From Kordiimonas lipolytica (GTDB taxonomy: Bacteria > Pseudomonadota > Alphaproteobacteria > Sphingomonadales > Kordiimonadaceae), in NCBI RefSeq assembly GCF_001550065.1, contig NZ_LRUB01000036.1, forward strand, positions 186,001-250,000: a DNA stretch of 64,000 nt. Direction: 5' to 3'. The notes under the pieces are model-generated. The model made no database searches and was not told the DNA's origin. It was given only the letters and a program-made list of their open reading frames with translations. Each line of letters begins with the position of its first letter. The first letter of the stretch is position 1. Made by a program: the position numbers and the translations under genes. Below, one piece after another: positions 28,517 to 37,781 of this stretch.

Positions 28517-29194
28517 ATGCAGCCACACGACAGTTTGCCGCTGAGCGACTTTATCGAATATCCACAGGATGAAATGCGTGCCCGCGCACAGGCGTTTTAT
28601 GACGAGATCAAGCGCCGCCACACGGTGAGGGATTTTTCAGACCGGCCGGTACCGAGAGATATTATCGATAACTGCCTCAGGGCAGCTGGCACGGCTCCGT
28701 CTGGTGCTAACCACCAGCCGTGGCATTTTGCCCTGATCGGTAGCCCAGACGTGAAAGCCCAGGTGCGTGAGAAGGCAGAGCAAGAAGAACGCGCCTTCTA
28801 TAACGAAGGCCGGGCTAGTGATGAATGGCTCGATGCGCTGTCGGCCCTTGGTACTGATGCGCACAAGCCTTATCTGGAAACCGCACCCTGGCTGATCGCT
28901 ATTTTTGCACAGCGTCGCGGCGGTGTGGAAGCAGGCATGAGCCGCAAGAATTATTATGTGCCGGAATCGGTTGGGATCGCCACCGGGTTCCTGATCAGCG
29001 CCCTTCATCATGCGGGGCTCGCGACGCTGACGCACACGCCGAAGCCGATGAACTTCCTGAATGAGATTTGCGGTCGTCCGGCGGATGAGCGCCCCTATAT
29101 CCTGCTGGTCACAGGATATCCGGCAGAAGGTGCAACGATCCCCGTACACGCAACCATCAAAAAGCCGCTAGAGGATATCGTCTCATATCTCTGA
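28517..29194 (+). CDS. Nitroreductase family FMN oxidoreductase
   Basis: A 225-residue flavoenzyme of the nitroreductase fold: [19 protein letters not shown] and [20 protein letters not shown] near the N-terminus form the FMN-binding region, with a lid sequence around [13 protein letters not shown]. The pattern is close to the BluB/iodotyrosine deiodinase-like branch rather than NfsB. AAGGAGAATTGAA precedes the ATG. The neighbouring convergent MarR regulator and the upstream palindrome suggest control by a small aromatic or oxidised molecule. Substrate unknown. Confidence 0.9.
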   Translation: MQPHDSLPLSDFIEYPQDEMRARAQAFYDEIKRRHTVRDFSDRPVPRDIIDNCLRAAGTAPSGANHQPWHFALIGSPDVKAQVREKAEQEERAFYNEGRASDEWLDALSALGTDAHKPYLETAPWLIAIFAQRRGGVEAGMSRKNYYVPESVGIATGFLISALHHAGLATLTHTPKPMNFLNEICGRPADERPYILLVTGYPAEGATIPVHATIKKPLEDIVSYL

Positions 29195-29260
29195 GTTGTT
29201 TGGCGTCCGTGCCTTCGCCCTAAGGGAGGCATAGTGACCGGGGAAAGCGGCTTTTCACTT

Positions 29261-29296
29261 GGCAGGGCAGGGCGTCAGTTCTCCCTGCCTTTTTTA
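29261..29296 (+). terminator. Intrinsic terminator after nitroreductase, overlapping the marR 3' end
   Basis: GGCAGGG (29261-29267) and CCCTGCC (29283-29289) form a stem followed by six T residues. The hairpin reaches into the last codons of the convergent MarR gene. Confidence 0.72.
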
Positions 29297-29868
29297 TACC
29301 AGCGGATCAGTTCGCGCTGCTCAGCAGGAATATCTTCACCCTTCTCCAACCGTTTGATTGCCTGCCCGGCCAGCAGCTGTTCCGTCTGGTTCTCGATCCG
29401 GGCGAGCATGTCAAAAAGGGCCTCTTTTTCGGACGCTGTGATGGCAGCGTCAATGGCACGGGATCGCATGTCGATGGCATCGGCTATGGCCCTGTATACC
29501 GCTATGCCTTTTTCTGTCAGGACAAAATTCTTAGTGCGCTTGTTGGTGGCATCGGCTTCCACATCAACCAGCCCCTTGCTTCTGAGCACTTTGGAGGCCC
29601 TGCTGACCGTATAGCTGTCCATGCGGCTCTGGTAGGCGATATCAGCCCCGTTGATCGGCATATAGGAGCCGATGTTGATCAGCACCCGCATCTCGCGGGC
29701 CTCAAGGTCGGATATTTCGCGGATGTGTATGTCGCGGGGTAGCGCCAGCAGGTTACTCACCGTCGCGATACGGAAGGGCAGGTGTTCAAGAAGGTCGAGC
29801 GGCAGGTCGATCCTGTCGGTCAGCCGAAAGACTCGCTTCCGTGCAGCAGAAACATTCTTGTTTTTCAT
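29275..29868 (-). CDS. MarR family transcriptional regulator
   Basis: A 197-residue winged-helix regulator. The helix-turn-helix region reads PINGADIAYQSRMDSYTVSRASKVLRSKG-like sequence around residues 72-100, followed by the wing VDVEADATNKRTKNFVLTEKG and a dimerisation helix. It is convergent with the nitroreductase gene and probably controls it, itself, or both. A C-terminal tail (IPAEQRELIRWYKKGREN) is longer than in minimal MarR proteins. Confidence 0.88.
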   Translation of the reverse strand: MKNKNVSAARKRVFRLTDRIDLPLDLLEHLPFRIATVSNLLALPRDIHIREISDLEAREMRVLINIGSYMPINGADIAYQSRMDSYTVSRASKVLRSKGLVDVEADATNKRTKNFVLTEKGIAVYRAIADAIDMRSRAIDAAITASEKEALFDMLARIENQTEQLLAGQAIKRLEKGEDIPAEQRELIRWYKKGREN

Positions 29869-29912
29869 GCATGCCCTTTTTTGATTTCCAAGTGTGTGCC
29901 CTTAGATCACCC

Positions 29913-29923
29913 ATACTAAGTAT
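29913..29923. promoter_or_regulatory. Short palindrome upstream of marR
   Basis: ATACT-A-AGTAT is an 11-base perfect inverted repeat, 45 bases upstream of the marR start on the minus strand. It could overlap a promoter or an autoregulatory site; it differs in sequence from the palindrome before the nitroreductase gene. Confidence 0.28.
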
Positions 29924-30016
29924 CTGTTTTGCCGTGTCAAACCAAAGCGGAGAGGGATGGTTGTTAGGCGATTTTTCTCTATTGTTCCTGTTTTGTTCTC
30001 ATGGTATTATGATGTT

Positions 30017-31126
30017 ATGACCAAAGCGCAACATACCGGTATGGCAACGGCCTCTCCCTGGCTTCAGCGGGGACGTGGTGCAGTATCGAACGCGACAGGG
30101 CGATTTGAGAGCCTGAAGCGGGTGCGGTCTCATGATGGCTGGCTGGGGGAAGAACCCACCGAGACACTTCGCACCAGCGTGACAGAGGAAGATGCCAAAC
30201 ATATCCTGATAAAGAACAATTCACCCGATATACCTTTTGATCGTTCCATCAATGCCTACAGGGGGTGCGAACACGGTTGTGTCTATTGTTTTGCCCGCCC
30301 AACGCACGCGTTTCTGGGGCTTTCGCCCGGCCTGGATTTTGAAAGCAAGTTGTTCGCCAAGCCAAATGCAGCAGAGCTTCTGAAGCAGGAGATTTCCAGG
30401 AAGGGCTATGTGGCCAAGCCCATTGCCATGGGCACCAACACGGACCCCTACCAGCCGATTGAGAAAGAGCGTCGCATCACCCGCGAGCTTCTCAAGGTTC
30501 TGATGGAACATGATCATCCGGTGACGATTGTGACCAAATCCCGCCTTGTGGTGCGGGATCTGGATCTATTGGCGCCGATGGCGGAAAAAGGTCTGGTGAA
30601 AGTGGCGCTTTCGGTCACCACGCTTGATCGCAAACTGGCGCGCGCCATGGAACCGCGGGCGAGCACGCCGCAGCGGCGGCTCGATGCCATCAGGCTGCTC
30701 TCTGACGCTGGGGTGCCAACGGGGGTGATGTTCGCACCTGTGATCCCTGCGCTCAATGATCATGAAATGGAAGCTGTGCTTTCGGCTGCAGCCCACGCAG
30801 GCGCAAAAGAAGCGGGCTATATCCTCCTTCGCTTGCCACTGGAGCTGACGGACCTGTTCGAGGAATGGCTGGATGAACATTACCCCGACCGCAAGAGCCG
30901 GGTGCTGAACCGCCTGAAGGAACTTCGCGGCGGTAAGCTGAATGATCCCCGCTTCAAGCACCGCATGAAAGGAAGCGGCTTTGAGGCCGATCTGATGCGC
31001 CAGCGCTTTACGAACCTGTGCCGCCGCCTGCGGCTGAATACTGAAAAGCTTGAACTGGCGACCGATCAGTTCAGGAAGCCAGTCCTGGAGGGCGGGCAAT
31101 ATAACCTGCTGGACGCGTTGCGCTGA
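30017..31126 (+). CDS. PA0069-type radical SAM protein
   Basis: A 369-residue radical SAM protein of the spore-photoproduct-lyase-like superfamily, carrying the cluster motif YRGCEHGCVYCFARPTHAF (CxxxCxxC). GTNTDPYQPIEKERRITRELL and HPVTIVTKSRLVVRDLDLL continue the barrel. ATG 30017 is chosen; an upstream in-frame ATG at 29957 follows GGAGAGGG, but its extra 20 residues are hydrophobic and unlike the family. Related proteins are annotated as PA0069 family, with no settled reaction known to me. It sits alone before a bidirectional terminator. Confidence 0.88.
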   Translation: MTKAQHTGMATASPWLQRGRGAVSNATGRFESLKRVRSHDGWLGEEPTETLRTSVTEEDAKHILIKNNSPDIPFDRSINAYRGCEHGCVYCFARPTHAFLGLSPGLDFESKLFAKPNAAELLKQEISRKGYVAKPIAMGTNTDPYQPIEKERRITRELLKVLMEHDHPVTIVTKSRLVVRDLDLLAPMAEKGLVKVALSVTTLDRKLARAMEPRASTPQRRLDAIRLLSDAGVPTGVMFAPVIPALNDHEMEAVLSAAAHAGAKEAGYILLRLPLELTDLFEEWLDEHYPDRKSRVLNRLKELRGGKLNDPRFKHRMKGSGFEADLMRQRFTNLCRRLRLNTEKLELATDQFRKPVLEGGQYNLLDALR

Positions 31127-31149
31127 TCATGGAGCGCCTGACAAAGAAT

Positions 31150-31175
31150 AAGCCCGACGGAATCGCCGGGCTTTT
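31150..31175. terminator. Bidirectional terminator between radical SAM gene and putA
   Basis: AAGCCCG (31150-31156) and CGGGCTT (31167-31173) form a stem with T residues on the plus side and a T-rich minus side, between convergent genes. Confidence 0.8.
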
Positions 31176-31204
31176 GTGTTTATTACCGAATAAGGTCCAG
31201 GCCT

Positions 31205-34200
31205 CTATTCCTCGTTCAGCGAGAACAGTTCGGCGTTGCCGCCAACGGCAGCTGTGTTGATCGTCAGCGTGTGTTCTGCTGCGAAACGAAGCAAATAATG
31301 TGGGCCACCCGCCTTGGGGCCGGTACCCGACAGGCCTTCGCCACCGAACGGCTGCACACCTACGACCGCGCCAACCATATTGCGGTTGATATAGGTGTTG
31401 CCGATGTTGGTTTTCTCGAACAGTTCTTTCCAGCGGCCTTCCAGGCGCGAATGCACACCGAACGTCAGGCCATAGCCAGTGTCGCCGATCTGCTTCAGGA
31501 CATCGTCCATCTCAGCCGCCTTGAAGCGGATGACGTGCAGGATCGGGCCAAAGTTCTCGCGTTCAAGTTGGTGCAGACCTTCGAGCTCGAAAATATGTGG
31601 CGCGAGGAACGTGCCCGCCTCGGCTTCCGGTTCCATCTCTGCTTTGGCGACCAGTTTGGCTTCTTTTTCCATGCGGGCGCAGTGGTCTTGCAACCCCTTA
31701 AGCGCTTCCTTGTCGATGATTGGGCCAATGTCTGTTGTCAGTTTGGCTGGATCACCGATCACGCGCTCCTTCAGCGCCCCTTTGAGCATATTTATCACCT
31801 TATCGGCGACACTGTCCTGCACAAACAAAACGCGAAGGGCCGAACAGCGCTGACCTGCAGAACCGAAAGCGGATTGGATGACATCGTCGCTGACCTGCTC
31901 TGGCAGGGCCGTGCTGTCCACGATCATGGCATTCTGGCCGCCTGTTTCAGCGATCAGCGGTGCGATGGCGCCGTCCCGGTCTGCGAGCGTGCGGTTGATG
32001 ATCTTGGCGGTCTCAGTGGAGCCTGTGAAGGCTACGCCTGCGATGCGCTCGTCGGCTACCAGTGGCGCGCCCACACGGACGCCGTCACCCAGAACCAGAT
32101 GCAGCACATCGGCCGGAACACCAGCCTTAAGAAACAGTTTTACAGCGTACCAGGCTACGAGCGGGGTTTGCTCTGCCGGTTTTGCGATCACGGCGTTGCC
32201 GGCAGCGAGCGCAGCCGCAACCTGGCCCGTGAAAATGGCCAGCGGGAAGTTCCAGGGCGCAATACACAGGAAGGTACCACGGCCCGAAAGGTGCAGCTGG
32301 TTCTTCTCGCCGGTTGGGCCGGGCAGGTTGATTGGCTCACCGAACTGCTCTTCCGCGCGGGCGGCATAGTAGCGACAGAAATCAACGGCTTCGCGAACCT
32401 CGGCGATTACATCAGACAGGGTTTTGCCTGCTTCGCGTACCAGCAGGTCGGCGAAGGTGTCACGCTCAGCCTCAATCGCGTCACCCATGGCGCGCAAAAT
32501 TTTCGCGCGTTCTTTACCGCCCAGGCGATCCCAGTCTTTCTGCGCAGCTTGTGCGCGCACTGCTGCGGTTTCAAGGTCTTCCGGGCGGGCTTCACGGGCC
32601 GTGCCGACCACTTGTGCCGTATTGGCAGGGTTGATCACATCAGTCGGTTCACCGCCCACGTCCATGCCAGCAACGATGCTCGCGGCCTCATATTTGTGAG
32701 ATTTGCGTTCTTCAAGGGCAGCCATCAGCGGCTCATACTGGGTGCGGTCCATAAGATTGCATCCTTTGGAATTTTTGCGTTCATCGCCATAGATGTCATC
32801 AGGCGTCGGGATCAGCGTGTGGCGCAGCGCCGGGGCGTCTGCAATTGCCTCAATCGGATCGCCGGCGACTTCCTCGACCGGGACTTTCGCGTCCATGAAA
32901 CGGTTTACGAAGCTTGAGTTGGCGCCGTTTTCAAGCAGGCGGCGTACAAGGTAAGGCAGCAGGTCTTCGTGCAGGCCTACGGGCGCATAGGTGCGCGTGC
33001 GGATGGTGTTCCCCACAACCTTGCTGGCAGCCTTATAGAGAAGCGCGCCCATGCCGTGCAGCTTCTGGAACTCATAGCGCTTGCCTTCCGCCATCTTGGC
33101 GATGCAGGCAATGGTGTGCGCGTTGTGGGTGGCAAATTGCGGGTAAATAGCGTCCTGCGCTTCAAGCATGCGGGCAGCTGTATAGACATAGCAGATGTCG
33201 GTGGACGGCTTCCGGGTAAAGACGGGGTAATCGTCGAGCCCAAGTTCCTGAGCATGCTTGATTTCCGTGTCCCAGTAAGCGCCTTTTACCAGCCGAACCG
33301 CAAACTTTCGTTTGTTTTCGCGTGCCAGAAGAATCAGCCAGTCGATCACATAAGGTGCTCGTTTCTGGTATGCCTGGACGGCAAGGCCAAGGCCTTCCCA
33401 GCCTGCGAGGTCCGGGTCTGACGCCAGCTTTTCAAGAATTCGCAGGCTGATATCCAGCCGATCAGCTTCCTCGGCATCGATGGTCATCTGGATATCATAT
33501 GATTTCGCACGCAGTGCCAGTTCCTTCACGCGGGGGACCATCTCGGCCATAACCCGGCTATCGCTTGTTTCCTCATAGCGTGGGTGAAGCGCGGAAAGCT
33601 TGATCGATACGCTGGAGCGGTCGTGCGGGTCGGCGCCATCTGCTTTCGTCGCAGTACCCACGGCATCGATCGAATCCATATAGAGCTTAAAGTAGCGGTC
33701 CGCAGCAGCCATGGTGCGTGCGCCTTCGCCAAGCATGTCGAAGCTCATCATCTTGTGTTCAGGCGGTTGCTTGGACTGGCGCGACAGGCCTTCCTTGATA
33801 TTTCTGCCAAAGACAAACTGGCGGCCCATGATTTTCATGGCCTGGTTAACAGCTGTACGGATTACCGGTTCGCCAGTGCGGGATACAAGGCCTCGAACCC
33901 ATTTTCCTGGGTTTTTGGTGATGGTCTTGTCTAACTTAATCACACCGCCTGTCAGCATCAGCGCCCAGGTAGAGGCATTGACGAACAGGCTATCAGACCG
34001 GCCCTTGTGCGACGCCCAGTCCCCCGACATGATCTTTTCGGCGATCAGTTTGTCCTGCGTTTCCACATCGGGCACGCGCAGTAGGGCTTCGGCCATGCAC
34101 ATCAGGGCCACGCCCTCTTGGTTGGACAAGCCAAACTCAGCCAGGAAAGCGTCCAGGCTGCCTTGTTCTTCCTTCATGGCGCGCGACTGGGCAACGATAG

Positions 34201-34366
34201 CTGCAGCCGTAGCCGTGGCGTCGCGGCGGGTTCGGTCGTCCAGCGGGAAGTTCTCAATGAGGTCGCGCACGGCCTCTGTCTCGTCACGCAGGTATGCTGC
34301 GCGCAAGGACTGCATTGCGCTTGGCCGGTCTTGTGCCGGTGGGGGCGAAATTCGAAGCTTGGCCAT
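31205..34366 (-). CDS. putA: Bifunctional proline dehydrogenase / L-glutamate-gamma-semialdehyde dehydrogenase
   Basis: PutA oxidises proline to glutamate in two steps. The 1053 residues comprise an N-terminal alpha region, the FAD barrel of proline dehydrogenase (DPHDRSSVSIKLSALHPRYE, RLVKGAYWDTEIKHAQ, ATHNAHTIACIAKMA; about residues 180-480) and an aldehyde dehydrogenase (about 560-1030) with the catalytic Glu in IAETGGQNAMIVDS and Cys in GSAGQRCSALRVLF. It lacks the N-terminal ribbon-helix-helix domain of enterobacterial PutA and the C-terminal extra domain, so it is a minimal, non-DNA-binding form. No Lrp-type PutR gene lies next to it. Confidence 0.97.
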   Translation of the reverse strand: MAKLRISPPPAQDRPSAMQSLRAAYLRDETEAVRDLIENFPLDDRTRRDATATAAAIVAQSRAMKEEQGSLDAFLAEFGLSNQEGVALMCMAEALLRVPDVETQDKLIAEKIMSGDWASHKGRSDSLFVNASTWALMLTGGVIKLDKTITKNPGKWVRGLVSRTGEPVIRTAVNQAMKIMGRQFVFGRNIKEGLSRQSKQPPEHKMMSFDMLGEGARTMAAADRYFKLYMDSIDAVGTATKADGADPHDRSSVSIKLSALHPRYEETSDSRVMAEMVPRVKELALRAKSYDIQMTIDAEEADRLDISLRILEKLASDPDLAGWEGLGLAVQAYQKRAPYVIDWLILLARENKRKFAVRLVKGAYWDTEIKHAQELGLDDYPVFTRKPSTDICYVYTAARMLEAQDAIYPQFATHNAHTIACIAKMAEGKRYEFQKLHGMGALLYKAASKVVGNTIRTRTYAPVGLHEDLLPYLVRRLLENGANSSFVNRFMDAKVPVEEVAGDPIEAIADAPALRHTLIPTPDDIYGDERKNSKGCNLMDRTQYEPLMAALEERKSHKYEAASIVAGMDVGGEPTDVINPANTAQVVGTAREARPEDLETAAVRAQAAQKDWDRLGGKERAKILRAMGDAIEAERDTFADLLVREAGKTLSDVIAEVREAVDFCRYYAARAEEQFGEPINLPGPTGEKNQLHLSGRGTFLCIAPWNFPLAIFTGQVAAALAAGNAVIAKPAEQTPLVAWYAVKLFLKAGVPADVLHLVLGDGVRVGAPLVADERIAGVAFTGSTETAKIINRTLADRDGAIAPLIAETGGQNAMIVDSTALPEQVSDDVIQSAFGSAGQRCSALRVLFVQDSVADKVINMLKGALKERVIGDPAKLTTDIGPIIDKEALKGLQDHCARMEKEAKLVAKAEMEPEAEAGTFLAPHIFELEGLHQLERENFGPILHVIRFKAAEMDDVLKQIGDTGYGLTFGVHSRLEGRWKELFEKTNIGNTYINRNMVGAVVGVQPFGGEGLSGTGPKAGGPHYLLRFAAEHTLTINTAAVGGNAELFSLNEE

Positions 34367-34660
34367 AACTGTTTCCCTCTACCACACTTCGTTACATATA
34401 ATATTTTGTATCCAATTTTGATTGTTGGATTTGACTCCCCCATAACGCCAAAAAAACGCGCTGGGAAGTAGATTCGTAATCCCGCGCCCGATTGCTTCAA
34501 GAAAAGTAGGATTCAGCGGGATTTTCACGCTTCCCTGATCTTATTTGCATCTAATGGTGGACAAATATCCTTAAAACGGGATATTGACGATTATAAATGA
34601 TATGTAATACTATATCATAATTGAATAAGAACATGAGACTCGTAAATTTAGGGGGTAGGA
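34367..34660. promoter_or_regulatory. AT-rich divergent region with two inverted repeats, between putA and DUF547 gene 1
   Basis: This 294-base region is visibly richer in A+T than its surroundings. It holds two inverted repeats with seven-base arms and eight-base spacers: AATATCC (34564-34570)/GGATATT (34579-34585), and ATGATAT (34597-34603)/ATATCAT (34612-34618). Their centres are 33 bases apart, about three helical turns. They lie 43-97 bases before the first DUF547 gene and are candidate paired operators. Confidence 0.42.
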
Positions 34661-35845
34661 ATGATTTTAAGATTGGTCTCGTTGCTGATTGTCATTTTGG
34701 TCGTCGTGGAGCCGCCACTTCGGGCATCTGATGAAAGCGGTGTGCCGACGCAGTTCCAAGGACACACACCCGGTTCCAAGTTGACCATCAACTATGATGA
34801 CTTGACCACTGTTCTTGAAACCACGGTTATGAGGGCGGGGCAGTCAGACCGGCGTGAGGCGCCGACTGCGCGACCGGCGGCAGGTAGTCGCATCAAGCGT
34901 GGTAACTCAAAGCCTACGCGGCTTGAGGGCAACCGTGTCGACTTTCACGTATTCCTTGGTGGCAATCTCAAGATGATGCAGCGTCTGAGAGACGATATAG
35001 CTGCGGTGCCATCTGTGTTACCGCTTGGTGATTTGAACAAGGATGAGCAACTGGCTTATTGGCTGAACCTTTATAATGTCACGTTGATTACGCAGATCGG
35101 AAAGATCTTTCCGGAAACAAATTTGCGGAAGTTTTATCCCACGCTATGGGATGAAAAGGTGATCACCGTTTCGGGCATCCCGATGTCTCTGAATGACATG
35201 CAGCACAAAGTCATTATTCCAAAGTTCAAGAACCCTCTTGTTATGTACGGCATGTTCCAAGGCGTTGTTGGCAGCCCGAATATCCGCCGCCGGGCCTTCG
35301 AAGGACGCAATGTCTGGGAAATGCTGGAGCGCAATGCGCGAGAATTTGTCAATTCCAACCGAGGCGCCCGCTACAAGTGGGGAAAACTGCGCGTGTCGGA
35401 ATTTTATGAGATCAATGCCGCTTTGTTCCCCAATTTTGAGCAGGACTTGAAGCGCCACTTGTACAAGTACGCATACGCAAGTTTCCGCGATAAAGTGCGG
35501 GAGGCGAAAAGTCTGCGGGCGGATATCGATGATTGGTATGTGGCTGACCTTTATGGTGGGAACCGGGCCATTTCCAGCGCCAACACCAATGGTGCGGCCA
35601 TGCTCATGTCGATCAAGTCAGGCGCTAGCGGGGCTGGCGGGTCTGGCGGTGCTGACGGCGGCGCCATCGAATCTGCCTGGTTCATGAAAATGGACACCCT
35701 GAACATGAACCGTACACGCTTCCCAATTCATGTGGTGGAGTATCTTCACAAAAAGGAAAAGCGCGACCGGAAAACGCGGGTGGGCAATGTGGAGGTTGAA
35801 GAATATGAAACTCCGGCAGACGAAAGTGGCACCCAGGACAACTGA
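34661..35845 (+). CDS. Exported DUF547 domain protein, copy 1 of 3
   Basis: 394 residues with a signal peptide (MILRLVSLLIVILVVVEPPL, then RAS). The DUF547 core includes TRLEGNRVDFHVFLGGN, DEQLAYWLNLYNVTLITQIG (about residue 128), NLRKFYPTLWDEKV, SLNDMQHKVIIPKFKNP and WYVADLYGGNRAISSANTN. A Gly/Ala-rich linker (about residues 318-334) and a charged tail with VEVEEYE end the protein. DUF547 has no established activity known to me. This copy is the most divergent of the three, for example in RYKWGKLRVSEFYEINAALF. GGGGGTAGGA precedes the ATG. Confidence 0.9.
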   Translation: MILRLVSLLIVILVVVEPPLRASDESGVPTQFQGHTPGSKLTINYDDLTTVLETTVMRAGQSDRREAPTARPAAGSRIKRGNSKPTRLEGNRVDFHVFLGGNLKMMQRLRDDIAAVPSVLPLGDLNKDEQLAYWLNLYNVTLITQIGKIFPETNLRKFYPTLWDEKVITVSGIPMSLNDMQHKVIIPKFKNPLVMYGMFQGVVGSPNIRRRAFEGRNVWEMLERNAREFVNSNRGARYKWGKLRVSEFYEINAALFPNFEQDLKRHLYKYAYASFRDKVREAKSLRADIDDWYVADLYGGNRAISSANTNGAAMLMSIKSGASGAGGSGGADGGAIESAWFMKMDTLNMNRTRFPIHVVEYLHKKEKRDRKTRVGNVEVEEYETPADESGTQDN

Positions 35846-36328
35846 CCCTGTCAAGGTCTGATAAAAAACCCAAGCACGGCGCCTGCTGCGCGGTTGGTCC
35901 AATCTGGATCATCCCTGCGGCGGGCGTCATTGGTTTAGGATGCGCAAACCTTGGTTTTCCTTAGTGTGTCGCTATCGCATCAAAAATACTTAAAAAGATT
36001 ATGAGGTTGACCCTTTGTGCCTATGTCTTGGGTTCATGGGCTGGTTGCGGTTGCTTGGTCCATTATACTGCCCGACTTGTTTTTATGCGGGGCATGGATT
36101 GTTCTGAGTATGGCTGCGCCGCCGAGGGGGGAGTGCGTGCGCTGTCTGTTTTTCTGGACGCCGACTTTTGCTATCATCAGGCATAGGGCGCGTCACCAAC
36201 ATCTCCTCTAAGGTCCTTATTGCCGCACGGCACGAGGGGCGCGAGAAGCGAACAGCGGGGAACCTGTCCAGCAAAGAAGCTGCAAGCTGTTTCCTGCCGT
36301 ATGAATACTAAAGACATGGGGAACAAAT
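35846..36328. other. Intergenic region between DUF547 copies 1 and 2
   Basis: These 483 bases hold no convincing gene. A 61-codon frame starts at 36001 but has no ribosome binding site and no domain. The region after 35990 is relatively T-rich and may carry the promoter of copy 2; no terminator with a T tract is evident after copy 1. Confidence 0.5.
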
Positions 36329-37555
36329 ATGCGTTTCATGACATTTGCCAAAACGGCCGGATTGGTTGCCTTGTTGGCAATGGCTGTAGGGGGCTCAAAA
36401 AGTTTCGCGGCTGACGAACGCGGTGTAATGAGCCCTTTCAAGGGCGATGATCCAAACTCCGAACTGTCGATCAATTATGATGACCTGTCTGCCCTTCTGG
36501 AGCAAACGGTGCTCGACACTGGCATGTCCGACAGAAAAGAGGCGGGAAAGGCCCGCCCCACCGCGGGGTCACGGATCATCCGGGGTAGTACCAACACAAC
36601 AAGGCTAGAAGGTAACCGTATCGATTTCCATTCCTTCTTGGGTGATAACCTTGAAGTTGTGAAAGGATTGCGGGATGATTTGGCGAAAGTGCCCAGTGTA
36701 TTGCCGCTAAACCAGCTTACACGCAAAGAGCAGCTGGCCTATTGGCTGAACCTTTACAACATCACCCTGATTGCCCAGATTGCAGAAATCTTTCCAGAGA
36801 CCAATCTGAAGAAATTTTACCCAAGTCTTTGGGATAAAAAGGTTTTGACGGTTGCCGGCGTACCGCTTTCGCTGAATGACATTCACCATAAAATCCTGAT
36901 CCCGAAGTATAAGAACCCGCTGATCATGTATGGCCTTTTCCAGGGTGTTATCGGTGGCCCTAATATTCGGCCCGAAGCCTATACTGGCCGTGAGGTTTGG
37001 GATCAGTTGAAGGACAATGCGTTCGAATTTATCAACTCAAACAGGGGCGCATTCGTTCGAGAGCGTATCCTGCGGACCTCTTATTTCTATGAAATCAATG
37101 AGGCCCTTTTCCCCAACTTCGACCGGGACGTGCGACGTCATATTCTTCAGCATGCGAAAGGGCATTTCGCTGACAAGATCACCAACGGTTCAAGCGTTGT
37201 CGGGACCGGCCAGAGCAACTGGTATATCGCCGACCTTTATGGGGGCAATCGGTCCAAGGGCAGCGCCAACACGAATGGAGGTGCACTTCTCTTGGCATTT
37301 CGCACTGGTAGCGGTGCCGGGGCGGCAGGTGATGCTGGCGGTGGTGCCGGTGGCGCAATCGAGTCCGCCTGGATTGGCAGCCTCACCAGCAAGAACATGT
37401 ATCAGGGGCGTTTCCCGATCCACGTGATCGAATACCTGAATAAACAGGAAGTCCGAAACAAGAAGTCTCGCACGGGCGATGTCACGATTGAAGAATATGA
37501 AGACGACCAGCGTATTCAGGGGCGTGACAAGGAAACTGACTCTGACGGCAGATAA
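36329..37555 (+). CDS. Exported DUF547 domain protein, copy 2 of 3
   Basis: 408 residues with a signal peptide (FAKTAGLVALLAMAVGGSKS, then FAA). It repeats the layout of copy 1: TRLEGNRIDFHSFLGDN, KEQLAYWLNLYNITLIAQIA, NLKKFYPSLWDKKV, SLNDIHHKILIPKYKNP, AFVRERILRTSYFYEINEAL and WYIADLYGGNRSKGSANTN. The Gly/Ala-rich linker is at about residues 325-346 and the tail reads VTIEEYEDD. It is closer to copy 3 than to copy 1 by eye. No adjacent enzyme or transporter explains its role. Confidence 0.9.
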   Translation: MRFMTFAKTAGLVALLAMAVGGSKSFAADERGVMSPFKGDDPNSELSINYDDLSALLEQTVLDTGMSDRKEAGKARPTAGSRIIRGSTNTTRLEGNRIDFHSFLGDNLEVVKGLRDDLAKVPSVLPLNQLTRKEQLAYWLNLYNITLIAQIAEIFPETNLKKFYPSLWDKKVLTVAGVPLSLNDIHHKILIPKYKNPLIMYGLFQGVIGGPNIRPEAYTGREVWDQLKDNAFEFINSNRGAFVRERILRTSYFYEINEALFPNFDRDVRRHILQHAKGHFADKITNGSSVVGTGQSNWYIADLYGGNRSKGSANTNGGALLLAFRTGSGAGAAGDAGGGAGGAIESAWIGSLTSKNMYQGRFPIHVIEYLNKQEVRNKKSRTGDVTIEEYEDDQRIQGRDKETDSDGR

Positions 37556-37574
37556 GCTGTCATGAAAACACTAG

Positions 37575-37596
37575 CCCGGGCAGTCGGTTGCCCGGG
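37575..37596 (+). other. Stem-loop after DUF547 copy 2
   Basis: CCCGGGCA (37575-37582) and TGCCCGGG (37589-37596) form a perfect 8-bp stem around six bases, without a T tract. It could be a rho-assisted terminator or a processing hairpin between copies 2 and 3. Confidence 0.5.
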
Positions 37597-37781
37597 TATC
37601 TCGCCAAAAAGCCCGCACGCCGACCTGCCAGCAAACCGTCGGATATAGTGATGGGCGCGGGAAAAACCCGCCAGTTTGATTACACAAAAACAAACATGAG
37701 AGCGATCACGACCAGTTGAAGCCTGCCCAGAGGCATGGCGCGCAAGCGCTATTCCGGGCAGTCAATAGGAGGAGCATGACC

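Noticed and set aside
29957..30016. Longer N-terminus for the radical SAM protein
   Set aside because: The extra 20 residues are hydrophobic and unlike the family, although the upstream ATG has a purine-rich site very close to it.
31271..32917. A 548-codon open frame on the plus strand opposite putA
   Set aside because: It lies entirely antisense to a well-supported PutA gene, has no family motifs and no ribosome binding site; a by-product of codon bias.
36001..36186. A 61-codon frame between DUF547 copies 1 and 2
   Set aside because: No ribosome binding site, Cys-rich composition without pattern, and no recognisable domain.
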